Shown here piece after piece: positions 25,813-35,937 of a stretch of 64,000 bases of DNA. The stretch is from NCBI GenBank assembly GCA_964508895.1, contig CAZDWF010000002.1:1-64000 (forward strand). Direction: 5' to 3'. The notes under the pieces are model-generated. The model made no database searches. It saw only the letters and a program-made list of their open reading frames with translations, and was not told the origin of the DNA. Numbering within the stretch: position 1 is the stretch's first letter; each line of letters begins with the position of its first letter. Source of the stretch: M55B132 sp964508895. Its GTDB lineage: Bacteria > Bacteroidota > Bacteroidia > Bacteroidales > B18-G4. A program made the position numbers and the translations under genes.

Positions 25813-28800
25813 TATATCTCTGGTAATACATGTCGAAGACTGATTTTGCCTCTGTAGCGATTTCTGTTCTGCCTTTTCTTTCTGCTGTCTGATAAATCTC
25901 TCTTATCATGGCAAGATTATGTTGGCGCTGCATATCAATCTTTTCAGCATTGCTTCCTGTAAAACGGAAATAATATTGAAGGTTCTGATGGGTGATCTCA
26001 TATAATCTCTGTAGTATAGCGTCTCCTTTCTCATCAGCACCTATATCATAATATACTTCAGCAACAGGTACCATGAAGAAATCATATAAAACTGCTTCAT
26101 CAGGAACAATTTCTATCAATCTATCAACAACTTGTTCTGCTGAATCGGGTTTATTTTCCATGACAAGGGCTTTTGCAAGTCTGCTGTAAATATTTCTCAT
26201 ATTCATGGATGCCCTGTAATTATCCTCATTCACATTAATTTGTTCCCCACTTAATCCCAGGGTAAATTTATTCATGAGGTTATCATACATTATATTGGTA
26301 TTAATAGCAGCAATTTGATGATCAGGACTCTTGATCTTTGCAGGGACCAGGCGATAAGCCATTCCTTCTTGAATAAAGTAATCCTGTAATCCCAGGTATG
26401 CATCATCTCCTGTTGTAATAGAGAAATAAACAGGTCTTTTCCAGTTGTTCTGAGCCAGGAAGTCGAGCACCATTACCTGACTTTTGGAGATTCCAATAGC
26501 GTCAATATTCCATTTTACATCCTCAATCTGATCGGCATATTTTTCAGGAAGCACTTTGTATTGCATAATTGTAGCTGAATCTGCTTTTATCCTGAACTTC
26601 TTGGTAGGGAAATAATCATAAACTTCTTTTCCTGTTTTGAGTTTGAAGTGGCCTTCATTCTCATTAAGAAGGTCAAATAATTCTTTAATATCCACATAAT
26701 CTTTTATCTTCTCATTCTCCACAAGGTAAACAGCATCCCTTGTGCCCTGTCTGTACATATCTTTGGTAAGTGAGAATGGCATCCTTTCAGAGTCATAAAC
26801 CTTTTTACCCATCTGGTCAACATACCAGTCACCATTAAACAGGCTGAGGTTACATACTCTCACATCTGTTCGTACACCTTCCACTTCCTGGGCATACCAG
26901 AGCGGAAAGGTATCATTATCACCGTTAGTAAAAATAATGGAATTAGGCGCACAGGAATTAAGGTAGTTTTTAGCTACTTCCAGCGCAGTATATCGTCCTG
27001 CACGGGTATGGTCATCCCAACCTTCATCAGCCATATTTATTGGAACAGTTATTAAGACAATAGGAAATACTATGGCAAGTGCCAACTCGTGTTTTATAAC
27101 TTTTCCCACAAGGTTTACCAGGGAGATCAATCCAAAACCCATCCAGATGGCAAAGCCATAGAATGAAGCTGCAAATGCATAATCCCTTTCCCTGGGTTGT
27201 GGTGCATGTTGGTTCAGGTAGACTACAATGGCCAGGCCTGTCATAAAAAACAACAAGCTCACAACCAGCCCATCTTTGTAATTTCTTTTGAACTGATAAT
27301 ACAATCCTATTAATCCTAAAATCAACGGAAGGAAATAAAAAGTATTTCTGGCTTTGTTGCGGGTTGATTCGGGAAGATTATCCTGCGGCCCCAGTCGCCA
27401 TTCATCAATAAATTTGATCCCACTCAACCAGTTTCCATTAACAAGGTCACCATGCCCCTGCAGATCATTCTGCCGGCCTGTAAAATTCCACATGAAATAC
27501 CTCCAGTACATATGCTTGACCTGGTATCGCCAGAAAAATCTCAGGTTCTCTCCAAAAGTTGGAACCCGTTTATTTTCAGGATCGCTCTTTATGCTGGCCC
27601 ACTGCTTGTATTGTTGTGCAAAGCGAGCTTCGGAATTATCCCACATCCTGGGAAAGAAAGTGCTATATTTTTCATCATAAACAGCCACTTCCCCTTTTTT
27701 CATATTGCTTATTACATATTTCTTCTTAGCATAATCTTTCACATAGGTTGGATTACCATCCTTTCTTTCCACAACAGGTGCATTGTAATATTGTCCGTTA
27801 ATAATGGGCCATGTGCCATACTGTTCACGGTTAAGGTATGAGAGTAAACTTATCGCATCTTTTGGACTGTTCTCATTGATAGGGGTGTCTGCATTGGATC
27901 GTATTACCAGCATTACAAATGATGAATATCCTATCAGGATAAATACAATACCCAGTAAAACCGATTGTTGCATAGCTTTCCGTTTCCTGGAATAATAAAA
28001 GAAAGTTACAATAGCGGCTAAAATAATAACCCTGAAAAATAATGAAGCAGCTCCATCACTTTCTAATATGAATAATATTCCGAGGATAGCACCAAGGATT
28101 ATAATAATAGTATTAAGTTTCTTCGTTGGGTTTGAGGTATGGAATATTGCCAGGATGAGCAATGAAACAATCAGGAGGAAGAAGAATACTGTTCCTGTGT
28201 TAAAAGGTAAGCCAAATGTATTGACAAATATCAGCTCTGTCTTGGCAAATAGGCTGATGGTTTCAGGAATGATACCGAACATTATTCCTGCAAGAATTAC
28301 AAAGGATACCAGTAGTGATATTATTATATTTCCAGCGCTGTGCTTTTTATATTTCTTAAAGAAATAAATAAGAGTTATTGCAGGAATGGCTAAGAGATTA
28401 AGCAAGTGAACCCCTATCGACAAACCAATAAGATAAGCAATAAGAATGAGCCAGCGATCTGCATGCTTTTCATTGGCTACTTCTTCCCATTTCAGTGCAG
28501 CCCAAAAAACTATAGCAGTGAAGAATGATGACATAGCATAAACCTCACCTTCCACAGCTGAGAACCAGAATGAATCTGAAAAAGTATATGCCATAGAACC
28601 TACAATTCCGGCAGCAATGATAGTCCAGCTTTGGATCTTATTGATCTCACCATTATTAACAACTATCTTGCGCGCAAGATGGGTAATGGTCCAGAAAAGA
28701 AATAAGATAGTGAAGCTACTCGATAATGCCGACATGGCATTTATCATCAGTGCTACCTGGGAAACATCGCCAAAGGCAAATAGAGAGAAAAACCTTCCCA

Positions 28801-28987
28801 GCAATTGAAAAAATGGAGCACCGGGTGGATGACCCACCTGTAGTTTATATGCAGTGGCAATATATTCACCACAATCCCAGAAACTGGTTGTAGGTTCTAA
28901 AGTTGAAAAATAAACAAGAGTGGCAATTATGAAAACAAGCCAGCCGGTTAAGTTGTTAAGCTTTCTGTAATTTATCATTGTGAGCAT
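25796..28987 (-). CDS. DUF2723 membrane glycosyltransferase-like protein with TPR-like tail
   Basis: A 1063-residue protein. The start region NNLTGWLVFIIATLVYFSTLE-PTTSFWDCGEYIATAYKLQVGHPPGAPF is the DUF2723 signature, with D36 and E38 in the loop after TM1 where GT-C enzymes of the PMT type keep their catalytic acid. About 12 membrane segments fill residues 10-370 and 530-640. A large soluble region follows (~650-1063), including YFSITTGDDAYLG and helical repeats near the C-terminus (SAEQVVDRL, GDAILQRL). DUF2723 proteins are near-universal in Bacteroidota and are thought to transfer sugars from lipid carriers to proteins or glycans at the membrane; the acceptor here is unknown. The polysaccharide deacetylase is co-transcribed. 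Confidence 0.85.
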   Translation of the reverse strand: MLTMINYRKLNNLTGWLVFIIATLVYFSTLEPTTSFWDCGEYIATAYKLQVGHPPGAPFFQLLGRFFSLFAFGDVSQVALMINAMSALSSSFTILFLFWTITHLARKIVVNNGEINKIQSWTIIAAGIVGSMAYTFSDSFWFSAVEGEVYAMSSFFTAIVFWAALKWEEVANEKHADRWLILIAYLIGLSIGVHLLNLLAIPAITLIYFFKKYKKHSAGNIIISLLVSFVILAGIMFGIIPETISLFAKTELIFVNTFGLPFNTGTVFFFLLIVSLLILAIFHTSNPTKKLNTIIIILGAILGILFILESDGAASLFFRVIILAAIVTFFYYSRKRKAMQQSVLLGIVFILIGYSSFVMLVIRSNADTPINENSPKDAISLLSYLNREQYGTWPIINGQYYNAPVVERKDGNPTYVKDYAKKKYVISNMKKGEVAVYDEKYSTFFPRMWDNSEARFAQQYKQWASIKSDPENKRVPTFGENLRFFWRYQVKHMYWRYFMWNFTGRQNDLQGHGDLVNGNWLSGIKFIDEWRLGPQDNLPESTRNKARNTFYFLPLILGLIGLYYQFKRNYKDGLVVSLLFFMTGLAIVVYLNQHAPQPRERDYAFAASFYGFAIWMGFGLISLVNLVGKVIKHELALAIVFPIVLITVPINMADEGWDDHTRAGRYTALEVAKNYLNSCAPNSIIFTNGDNDTFPLWYAQEVEGVRTDVRVCNLSLFNGDWYVDQMGKKVYDSERMPFSLTKDMYRQGTRDAVYLVENEKIKDYVDIKELFDLLNENEGHFKLKTGKEVYDYFPTKKFRIKADSATIMQYKVLPEKYADQIEDVKWNIDAIGISKSQVMVLDFLAQNNWKRPVYFSITTGDDAYLGLQDYFIQEGMAYRLVPAKIKSPDHQIAAINTNIMYDNLMNKFTLGLSGEQINVNEDNYRASMNMRNIYSRLAKALVMENKPDSAEQVVDRLIEIVPDEAVLYDFFMVPVAEVYYDIGADEKGDAILQRLYEITHQNLQYYFRFTGSNAEKIDMQRQHNLAMIREIYQTAERKGRTEIATEAKSVFDMYYQRYIGGPY

Positions 28988-29088
28988 GTTCGTAAAGACT
29001 CTTGCGAATTTAGAAAAATAAAGTGAGTTAGAATGGAATTGTTTATTTTTGTTGAATAGAATTTTGTATATTCAAAATCATTATGATA

Positions 29089-29109
29089 GCGCGCGTCAGA
29101 GACGCGCGC
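29089..29109. repeat. GC-rich perfect hairpin in the gpmA leader
   Basis: GCGCGCGTC (29089-29097), loop AGA, GACGCGCGC (29101-29109): a perfect 9-bp stem, 31 bases before the gpmA ATG. It is far more GC-rich than its surroundings, and no T run follows. It may be a REP-type palindrome or an mRNA structure in the leader. Confidence 0.75.
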
Positions 29110-29139
29110 CATCAGTTAAATCTGCGAGAAACATTTGAC

Positions 29140-29886
29140 ATGAAAAAAATAGTATTGCTTCGGCACGGTGAGAGTGTCTGGAATAAAGAAAACAGGTTTA
29201 CCGGATGGACCGATGTGGGTCTTTCTGAAAAGGGCGTTAAAGAGGCCCTGGAGGCCGGTAAGGTTTTGAAAGAAGAAGGATACAGCTTTGATCTGGCCTA
29301 TACATCATACCTTACCCGTGCAATAAAAACCCTTTGGCTCACACTGGAAGAGATGGACCAGATGTGGATTCCAGTTTATAAAAACTGGCGCCTGAATGAA
29401 AAACACTATGGGAATTTACAAGGACTAAATAAAGCAGAAACTGCTGAGAAATTTGGTGATGAACAGGTGCTCTTATGGAGAAGAAGCTATGATATACCAC
29501 CAGAACCATTAAGAGCGGATGATCCAAGGAGCGCCACCCATGATCCAAGATATGTGGCACTTACCCATGAACAAATTCCAATGACAGAATGCTTAAAAGA
29601 TGTTGTTGATCGTATGGTTCCATACTGGCAAAATGATATTGCAGTTTCACTTCAAAAATTTGATCAGATACTGGTGGCAGCACACGGAAACAGTCTGCGT
29701 GCTGTAGTGAAATATCTGAAAAATATGGGCGAGGATGAAATCCTGAAGTTCAATATTCCAACGGGTGTACCTTATGTTTTTGAATTTGATAATGATCTGG
29801 TTCTACAAAAAGACTACTTCCTTGGTGATCCTGAGATCATTAAAAAACTTATGGAACAGGTTGCTAATCAGGCTAAAAAGAAATAA
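29140..29886 (+). CDS. gpmA: 2,3-bisphosphoglycerate-dependent phosphoglycerate mutase
   Basis: A 248-residue dPGM; start set at MKKIVLLRHGES because homologues begin there, although the frame is open 19 codons upstream through a hairpin. RHGESVWN has the phosphorylated His (H9). RAIKT, LNEKHYGNLQGLNKAE, EPLRADDPR and AAHGNSLRAVVKYL (second catalytic His) are all in place. The length is exactly that of bacterial GpmA. It interconverts 3- and 2-phosphoglycerate in glycolysis and gluconeogenesis. The metallophosphoesterase gene starts 3 bases after its stop. Confidence 0.95.
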   Translation: MKKIVLLRHGESVWNKENRFTGWTDVGLSEKGVKEALEAGKVLKEEGYSFDLAYTSYLTRAIKTLWLTLEEMDQMWIPVYKNWRLNEKHYGNLQGLNKAETAEKFGDEQVLLWRRSYDIPPEPLRADDPRSATHDPRYVALTHEQIPMTECLKDVVDRMVPYWQNDIAVSLQKFDQILVAAHGNSLRAVVKYLKNMGEDEILKFNIPTGVPYVFEFDNDLVLQKDYFLGDPEIIKKLMEQVANQAKKK

Positions 29887-29889
29887 CCT

Positions 29890-30612
29890 ATGGCGAAAAG
29901 ATGGGTGATCCCCGACATACATGGCTGTTCTAAAACACTAAAATCATTACTTGATTATCATATCAAGCCTACAAAGCATGACTGGCTTTACTTCCTGGGT
30001 GATTATATTGACAGGGGACCGGATTCAAAAGGGGTGATTGATATTATAAGAAAGCTGCAGGAAGATGAATATAACGTCAGGCTGCTCAAAGGAAACCATG
30101 AGGATTATCTTATCAAAGCCTATAAAGCTGAATTTGAAAGAAAAAGTTTCCTTGGGATCAAATCCAAAAACCACATGAAAGAAGAGTGGAAAAAATTCGG
30201 AGGAAAAGAGACCCTTGAAAGCTTTGGTGTTAAGAACCTTCAGGATTTTCCTAAAGAATATATCGACTGGCTTGCCAAGTTGGAATTATTTATTGAACTG
30301 GAAGATTTTGTACTGGTGCATGCAGGCCTGAACTTCGACAATGACGATCCTTTCGAAGATGAGCAATCCATATTATGGCTCCGCGATTTCAAACCCCAAC
30401 CGGAAAAAATTAACAACCGTACGCTAATCCATGGTCATGTACCAATCAATCTGGAGCTTATATACCATCTAAAAAAAGGTAATTCATACAAATACATCGA
30501 CCTCGACAATGGTATCTACATGAACGACCGCATAGGATTTGGTAATCTTGTAGCCATGGAGTTGGATAGCAAGGAGATAGTGGCGCAGAACAACATTGAC
30601 ATGGATTCCTGA
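29890..30612 (+). CDS. PPP-family metallophosphoesterase (Ser/Thr phosphatase or Ap4A-hydrolase-like)
   Basis: A 240-residue calcineurin-like phosphoesterase. VIPDIHGC (D-x-H, ~6-13), FLGDYIDRGPDSKG (GDxxDRG, ~35-48), LLKGNHEDYL (GNHE, ~65) and late LVHAGLN and IHGHVPI supply the di-metal site. The insert with FLGIKSKNHMKEEWKKFGG is typical of bacterial PrpA/ApaH-like proteins. Substrate (phosphoprotein versus dinucleotide polyphosphate) cannot be decided. Coupled to gpmA by a 3-base gap, so likely expressed with it. Confidence 0.88.
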   Translation: MAKRWVIPDIHGCSKTLKSLLDYHIKPTKHDWLYFLGDYIDRGPDSKGVIDIIRKLQEDEYNVRLLKGNHEDYLIKAYKAEFERKSFLGIKSKNHMKEEWKKFGGKETLESFGVKNLQDFPKEYIDWLAKLELFIELEDFVLVHAGLNFDNDDPFEDEQSILWLRDFKPQPEKINNRTLIHGHVPINLELIYHLKKGNSYKYIDLDNGIYMNDRIGFGNLVAMELDSKEIVAQNNIDMDS

Positions 30613-30691
30613 TTCCTGACACCGGATACCAGACTCCGGACTTCGGAACGGCTATGCAATTCGAAAGTTCAGATCTTTTAATGAACAGCTT

Positions 30692-32092
30692 CTATTCTAT
30701 AATTATCTTTTTACTTACACTCCCTTTTTCAGTTTGAACAACAACTATGTAGATTCCTGTCTCCAGATTCAGGCTTATGGATTGGTTTTCATTTCTGTTT
30801 AATGAATGTGTAGAAACAGACCTTCCTGTCATATCATGAATACTCACATTTCCTTTTTGATTTTCAGGATTCTGGATATAGAGAGTTTGGTCTGAGGAAT
30901 ACATTTCGATTGCAATTTCTCCATTTTGGAAATCTTCAACAGATCCAATACCGGGATCCTGCTTCCACCATGCTAATTCATTATCACCGGAAGCTGATCC
31001 GACAATATCCAGGTTTCCGTCACCATCAATATCGGTGGCATAGACCGAGGAAGCATCATTATAATTATTGTCAATGGTATGCCTGGTAAAACTCTCGCTA
31101 CCATTATTTTTCCACCAGCTTATTGAATTATCATCATTACCGGCAGCCACAACAATATCCATATCTCCATCCCCATCAATATCAGTTGCCAGAGCAGAAC
31201 AGGCCCCTCCAAGATCACTCGTTATAAGATGCCCGATAAAGTTAGGAATACTTGCCCCGTTATTCTCCCACCATTTCACGGAACCACTCCATCCATCTCC
31301 CGGGTCGGCACCTAGTATATCCGTATCACCATCCCCATCGATATCGATGGCAAAAACAGAGCGGCAAAAAAAGGAATCATCTATGACAATTTTAAAGAAG
31401 TTCTCATTACCATCATTGTTTATCCACCATGATGTTTCATTGGTTCCGAAAGCACCGGACCCCACAACATCTGTATGCCCGTCACCATTGAGGTCAGTTG
31501 CAAATACAGACCATGGCCCTCCGAAGGAGTTATCGATCGTATGTTTTGAAAAGGAAGGGATGGCACCTCCATCATTTTTCCACCAATCGATGGTGTTGTT
31601 AAAATAAGAACCTCCTACAACATCTGTATGCTGATCGCCATCCACATCTGTCGCATGCACAAAATACGCCCCGGCACAATTATCTGTAATGTAGTGCTTT
31701 GTAAAAGAAGGAAAGCCTGTGTTTCCATCATTTCTATACCAGGCAATTGTGCTATCCAATCCTGTTGCACATAATACATCCATATTACCATCTCCATCAA
31801 TATCAATTGCAAATACTGAATGTGGACCGCCGGATGTAGTATCAATATCATACCTTGTAAATTCCTGGTTCCCGTTATTCCTCCACCAGGAAACAAAACC
31901 ATTATCATTATTCTCATCTGAAGCAGCCAGAATGTCTGTATGTCCATCGCCATTCAGGTCTGTTGCGTATACCGAACATATACCGGTATATGTATCAGTA
32001 ATTTTATGTTTATCAAATGATTGCGAAGCAAGGCCAAGGCTCTGAAGAACTATAAAAAAGGATATAAAGGCTTTTAGTATAAATCTTTTCAT
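30692..32092 (-). CDS. T9SS-secreted FG-GAP/VCBS-repeat protein, paralogue 1
   Basis: A 466-residue protein (start at MKRFILKAF; a longer open frame upstream overlaps the neighbour). The signal peptide ends near LGLASQ. Then come about seven repeats of ~50 residues with the pattern VxATDxDGDGxxDVxGxxxxDNxIxWWxNDG. The D-x-D-G-D segments are the Ca-binding loops of FG-GAP/VCBS beta-propellers. Residues ~385-466 are a type A T9SS sorting domain (MTGRSVSTHSLNRNENQ... ending VSKKIIIE). Such proteins are moved across the outer membrane by T9SS and surface-attached or released. It is a tandem paralogue of the next gene; its stop lies 77 bases beyond the preceding phosphoesterase. Confidence 0.88.
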   Translation of the reverse strand: MKRFILKAFISFFIVLQSLGLASQSFDKHKITDTYTGICSVYATDLNGDGHTDILAASDENNDNGFVSWWRNNGNQEFTRYDIDTTSGGPHSVFAIDIDGDGNMDVLCATGLDSTIAWYRNDGNTGFPSFTKHYITDNCAGAYFVHATDVDGDQHTDVVGGSYFNNTIDWWKNDGGAIPSFSKHTIDNSFGGPWSVFATDLNGDGHTDVVGSGAFGTNETSWWINNDGNENFFKIVIDDSFFCRSVFAIDIDGDGDTDILGADPGDGWSGSVKWWENNGASIPNFIGHLITSDLGGACSALATDIDGDGDMDIVVAAGNDDNSISWWKNNGSESFTRHTIDNNYNDASSVYATDIDGDGNLDIVGSASGDNELAWWKQDPGIGSVEDFQNGEIAIEMYSSDQTLYIQNPENQKGNVSIHDMTGRSVSTHSLNRNENQSISLNLETGIYIVVVQTEKGSVSKKIIIE

Positions 32093-32102
32093 GATGCTTT
32101 TT

Positions 32103-33530
32103 TTAATGTATCCATATTTTATCACAAACCATTCCTTTATTTGTCTGTATAGAAACTATATATATGCCTACTTCAGGATGCAGCCTTATCGACTGATTTA
32201 AATTTCCATTTAATGTGTATTCCAAAACTGAGCTTCCCTTCACATTATAAATACTTATAGTTCCTTTTAGATATTCAGGATTCCGTATATAAAGTGTCTG
32301 CTTTGAGTAATATGAACTTATTGCTATTTTATCATATTGAAAATCTTCAACAGATCCAATACCAGGCTCTTGTTTCCACCAGGCAATTTCAGAATTATTT
32401 GCATCAGAAGCGACGATATCTATATCTCCATCCCCATCAATATCTGTTGCATATATCGATTCTGAAAATTCGAAATTATCATCAATAGTGTATTTAGTAA
32501 ATCCCGGTACAGGAGAGGTTTTATCATTTTTCCACCATAAGACATCTGAATTCTGATCATTTCCTGCAGTACCAAGCACATCAGTATGGCCATCCCCGTT
32601 TACATCGGTTGCATAAACAGCCCATGCACCATCAATGCTTGAAATATTATAGCCAGTAAAGCTGGGGTAAAATATATAACTACCATCATTCTTCCACCAT
32701 TTTATAATACCGTCAAATACCGCAGCACCAACTACATCAGTATATCCATCTCCATCCAGGTCTGTTGCATAGACTGATTGGGCTCCATTGAAATCATCAT
32801 CAATGGTAGTTTTTGAAAAACTTTCAGAACCATCATTTACCCAGACGGCAATCTCATTATCATCTCCTGCTGCACCAAATACATCTATATCCCCATCACC
32901 TTCCAGGTCTGTTGCATACACTTGTTGTGGGCCGCCAATATTATCATCAATAACATGTTTTGTAAATATTACATTTCCATCAATGACACTGTCGTTCTCC
33001 CACCAATCAATTGAATTACCCATATCCGATGCGGTGAGCACATCACAATCCCCATCACCATCTAAATCGGTTGCATAAACAGAGGTTGGGCTGTTATAAC
33101 CCGTATCGATGACATGTTGCGTAAAAACTACAACTGTATCATTTATAATACTGTCGTTCTCCCACCAGCATACCTGATTAGCCCAAAATGCTGTGCCAAG
33201 AACATCGGTATCACCATCTCCGTCAACATCAGTAGCATAAACAGAACTTGCACCCAGAAAACCAATGGCTATAATATTTTTATGAAAAATAATATTTCCA
33301 GGCTTCGAAGTATCTGTTCGCCACCAATTAATATATCCATTTGTTCCGTTATCAAATGAAGCACCTAAAATATCGTTGAGCCCATCCCCATTCACATCAG
33401 CAGCAAATACAGCTGAAGGTTGAGGAAAGCTAGTTGTAACAATATGTTTGGTGAAATTTTGAGAGAGAATACTTATGCTCAACAGAAGCATTGATAAGCA
33501 TAATAATGCTTTAATCGTAGTAAGTTTCAT
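32103..33530 (-). CDS. T9SS-secreted FG-GAP/VCBS-repeat protein, paralogue 2
   Basis: A 475-residue protein starting MKLTTIKALLCLSMLLLSISILSQ (signal peptide). It has the same architecture as its downstream neighbour: seven or so VYATDLDGDGDxDV / NxIxWWEND repeats with Ca-loop aspartates, then EPGIGSVEDFQ leading into a T9SS type A C-terminal domain (YNVKGSSVLEYTLNG... MVCDKIWIH). In this copy some repeats are longer and contain DSIINDTVVVF-like insertions. The 10-base gap between the two genes implies an operon. Likely an extracellular propeller that binds ligand or metal; no catalytic domain is seen. Confidence 0.88.
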   Translation of the reverse strand: MKLTTIKALLCLSMLLLSISILSQNFTKHIVTTSFPQPSAVFAADVNGDGLNDILGASFDNGTNGYINWWRTDTSKPGNIIFHKNIIAIGFLGASSVYATDVDGDGDTDVLGTAFWANQVCWWENDSIINDTVVVFTQHVIDTGYNSPTSVYATDLDGDGDCDVLTASDMGNSIDWWENDSVIDGNVIFTKHVIDDNIGGPQQVYATDLEGDGDIDVFGAAGDDNEIAVWVNDGSESFSKTTIDDDFNGAQSVYATDLDGDGYTDVVGAAVFDGIIKWWKNDGSYIFYPSFTGYNISSIDGAWAVYATDVNGDGHTDVLGTAGNDQNSDVLWWKNDKTSPVPGFTKYTIDDNFEFSESIYATDIDGDGDIDIVASDANNSEIAWWKQEPGIGSVEDFQYDKIAISSYYSKQTLYIRNPEYLKGTISIYNVKGSSVLEYTLNGNLNQSIRLHPEVGIYIVSIQTNKGMVCDKIWIH

Positions 33531-33686
33531 AGGCAATAAAATATTAGATTCAGGTAAAATTGAATTTACTAAGATAGTTAAAAGAAAGTTGCAAGCCGCA
33601 AGTAGTCAGCTTTGCAATCTGAAGCCTTGGTGAAGGATGGCTTGCATTTTGTTTATTGCTAATTGATTATTATCTTTATTCAAATC

Positions 33687-35732
33687 ATGAAAAAACATCT
33701 ACTTATCTTCTTCATCCTTTTCTCTCTTTCTGCATATACACAATGGGAATGGCAAAATCCACTGCCACAAGGAAATACCATTAAAGCTGTTGAAATAATT
33801 GATGCTGATAATATCTGGGCAGTTGGTGATTGCGGAACAGTAATTCACACTGAAGATGGTGGTGATTCATGGGAATTGCATTTCCTGGGTACTTATTCGA
33901 ATTTACGGGATATTGGATTTATAAATAATGTTGGTTTCATATTAGGTGAAAACGGGGTATTGATGAGAACAATAGACGTAGGATTAAACTGGGAATCTCT
34001 TAACGACAGCATAGGTAAAACATTCACATGCATAGAAAAGAATAGCAATACATTCTGGATCGCAGGATTTGAATTTACTGGTTTTATAAAGAAAACTATG
34101 GATAGTGGAAATAGCTGGATGAACAAATCACTTCAATACACTACTATAAGTCTCGAGGTCCAATTTGTTAATGACTCGGTAGGATGGATTTTAGGTAATC
34201 AAATGTATACAACAACAAATGGAGGAGATTACTGGCAGTTCAGGTATCATAGCCCTCCTAATAAATACAAAAAGCTTTTCTTTCTTGACGAAAAGAACGG
34301 ATGGTTCAATGTTTTAGAAACATTGTATCATACTTACGATGGAGGGACCACCTGGGAAACACAATTCAACCTGGAGTATCATAGTATATTTGACATGTGT
34401 TTTATTGATTCTTTAACAGGTTGGCATGTAGGTAATCAAAATTATATGCAGGTCTTTGAAACTACAGATGGTGGTGTCAATTGGTATGAAGACTTTTCTT
34501 CTGGAACAGGCCGTCTATACACAATTGAAAAATTCAACGATTCCATCATATGGTCTGCCGGATCTTTCGGTCAAATGCATATGTCTGTGGATACGGCTGG
34601 CTGGATAACAAAAACAAAAGGATCTATTCTTGGTATATCTCAGATTTATTTCATTGATCAAAACACTGGTTGGGCAATAAATAATGAACTAATCTTAAAA
34701 ACAGAGAACAGTGGTCTGGAATGGGATACTATCATATTTGATAAATATAACCGGAAAAGTGACATATATTTTTATAACGATCAAAATGGCTGGTTAATTG
34801 ATTTCTATGGAATCAAAAAAACCGTAAACGGTGGAAATACCTGGGAGTATATGGATAGTATTTATTTCTTAAATAAGCTTTCATTTATAACTCCCAAATA
34901 CGGCTGGGCAATAGGAGACTATGGAAAGATTTTTCACACAGAGGATTGGGGAAATACCTGGGTAAAGCAAGATATTCAATTGAATCGAAATCTAAATAGC
35001 GTTCAGTTCAAATCAATTGAAAAGGGTTGGACAGTTGGCAATAATGGTACTATACTTTACACAAAAGATGGAGGAGATAATTGGGAATCACAGATTAGTG
35101 CAACAGAAAGTGACCTCATGGATTTATTCTTTGTAAATCTGATAAATGGATGGGTTGTTGGTGACAATGGAGTAATTCTCAAAACCGAAAATGGAGGTGA
35201 ATCATGGGAACATCAAAACTCAAATACAAGCAGAAAAATCAGAGCCGTGCACTTTACAGATCACAATACCGGATGGGCTGTCGGTAATTCTGGTTTAATA
35301 CTTCATACTATAAATGGCGGAGAAGATTGGATAGAAAAGATATCTCCATCTAATAATACTTTTTATTGCACACATTTTTTCGATGAAAACATTGGCTGGA
35401 TTGGTGGGTCGGGTGGAAATATTATATATACTTCAAATGGAGGTATTGTTAACACTGAAGATAACCCGACTCAAGATTTTAATCGCGTTTCAATTGTATT
35501 TCCCAATCCATTTTCAACTTTTACCCGGATTAAATATTCTTCTGTTTCGAACTCAAAGATCCATATCCATATTTTCAACTCATCCGGAGGTCTAATACAT
35601 TCAAATATATCTACTCAGAGCGCAGGCACACATGAATACCACTGGAATTCCCAAGAGTATCCAGCCGGGATTTATTATTATCGGATTCAAATCAATAATG
35701 AATCTTTTGCTGGAAAAATGATAAAATTATAG
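33687..35732 (+). CDS. T9SS-secreted Ycf48/BNR-like repeat protein, paralogue 1
   Basis: A 681-residue protein (start at MKKHLLIFFILFS, signal peptide to about SAYTQ). The N-terminus WEWQNPLPQGNTIKAVE opens a chain of ~13 repeats with the pattern GWxVGxxGxIxxTxDGGxxW of the Ycf48/sialidase-type beta-propeller. Residues ~600-681 are a T9SS type A sorting domain ending EYHWNSQEYPAGIYYYRIQ... GKMIKL. The propellers probably act as binding modules outside the cell. A TATCTTTA element (about 33671-33678) just upstream, also present before the paralogue, may be a weak promoter. A hairpin terminator follows at 35750. Confidence 0.88.
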   Translation: MKKHLLIFFILFSLSAYTQWEWQNPLPQGNTIKAVEIIDADNIWAVGDCGTVIHTEDGGDSWELHFLGTYSNLRDIGFINNVGFILGENGVLMRTIDVGLNWESLNDSIGKTFTCIEKNSNTFWIAGFEFTGFIKKTMDSGNSWMNKSLQYTTISLEVQFVNDSVGWILGNQMYTTTNGGDYWQFRYHSPPNKYKKLFFLDEKNGWFNVLETLYHTYDGGTTWETQFNLEYHSIFDMCFIDSLTGWHVGNQNYMQVFETTDGGVNWYEDFSSGTGRLYTIEKFNDSIIWSAGSFGQMHMSVDTAGWITKTKGSILGISQIYFIDQNTGWAINNELILKTENSGLEWDTIIFDKYNRKSDIYFYNDQNGWLIDFYGIKKTVNGGNTWEYMDSIYFLNKLSFITPKYGWAIGDYGKIFHTEDWGNTWVKQDIQLNRNLNSVQFKSIEKGWTVGNNGTILYTKDGGDNWESQISATESDLMDLFFVNLINGWVVGDNGVILKTENGGESWEHQNSNTSRKIRAVHFTDHNTGWAVGNSGLILHTINGGEDWIEKISPSNNTFYCTHFFDENIGWIGGSGGNIIYTSNGGIVNTEDNPTQDFNRVSIVFPNPFSTFTRIKYSSVSNSKIHIHIFNSSGGLIHSNISTQSAGTHEYHWNSQEYPAGIYYYRIQINNESFAGKMIKL

Positions 35733-35749
35733 AATACATTCATAATATC

Positions 35750-35765
35750 ACCCCTTCGGGGTTTT
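35750..35765 (+). terminator. Intrinsic terminator
   Basis: ACCCC-TTC-GGGGT followed by TTT, 17 bases after the stop of the first Ycf48-like gene. Short but GC-rich; it separates the two paralogues into different transcripts. Confidence 0.65.
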
Positions 35766-35937
35766 GGCTCTCTTATCAATCTTTCATGCAAATTTTGTAT
35801 CGCTCCTAACGAAGCTGATTATATTTTACACTGAACCCTAACACCCAGTACCCAGAGCCTAGAACCAAGAATCCAGAAAGAGTGATATTATTTATTCAAA
35901 CAAATATTCCATATCTTTATAAGAAATCTATCAAATA

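Noticed and set aside
30692..33536. CRISPR-like regular repeats
   Set aside because: The periodic repeats are protein-coding FG-GAP units that vary in sequence and length; no short identical repeats with unique spacers are found anywhere in the window.
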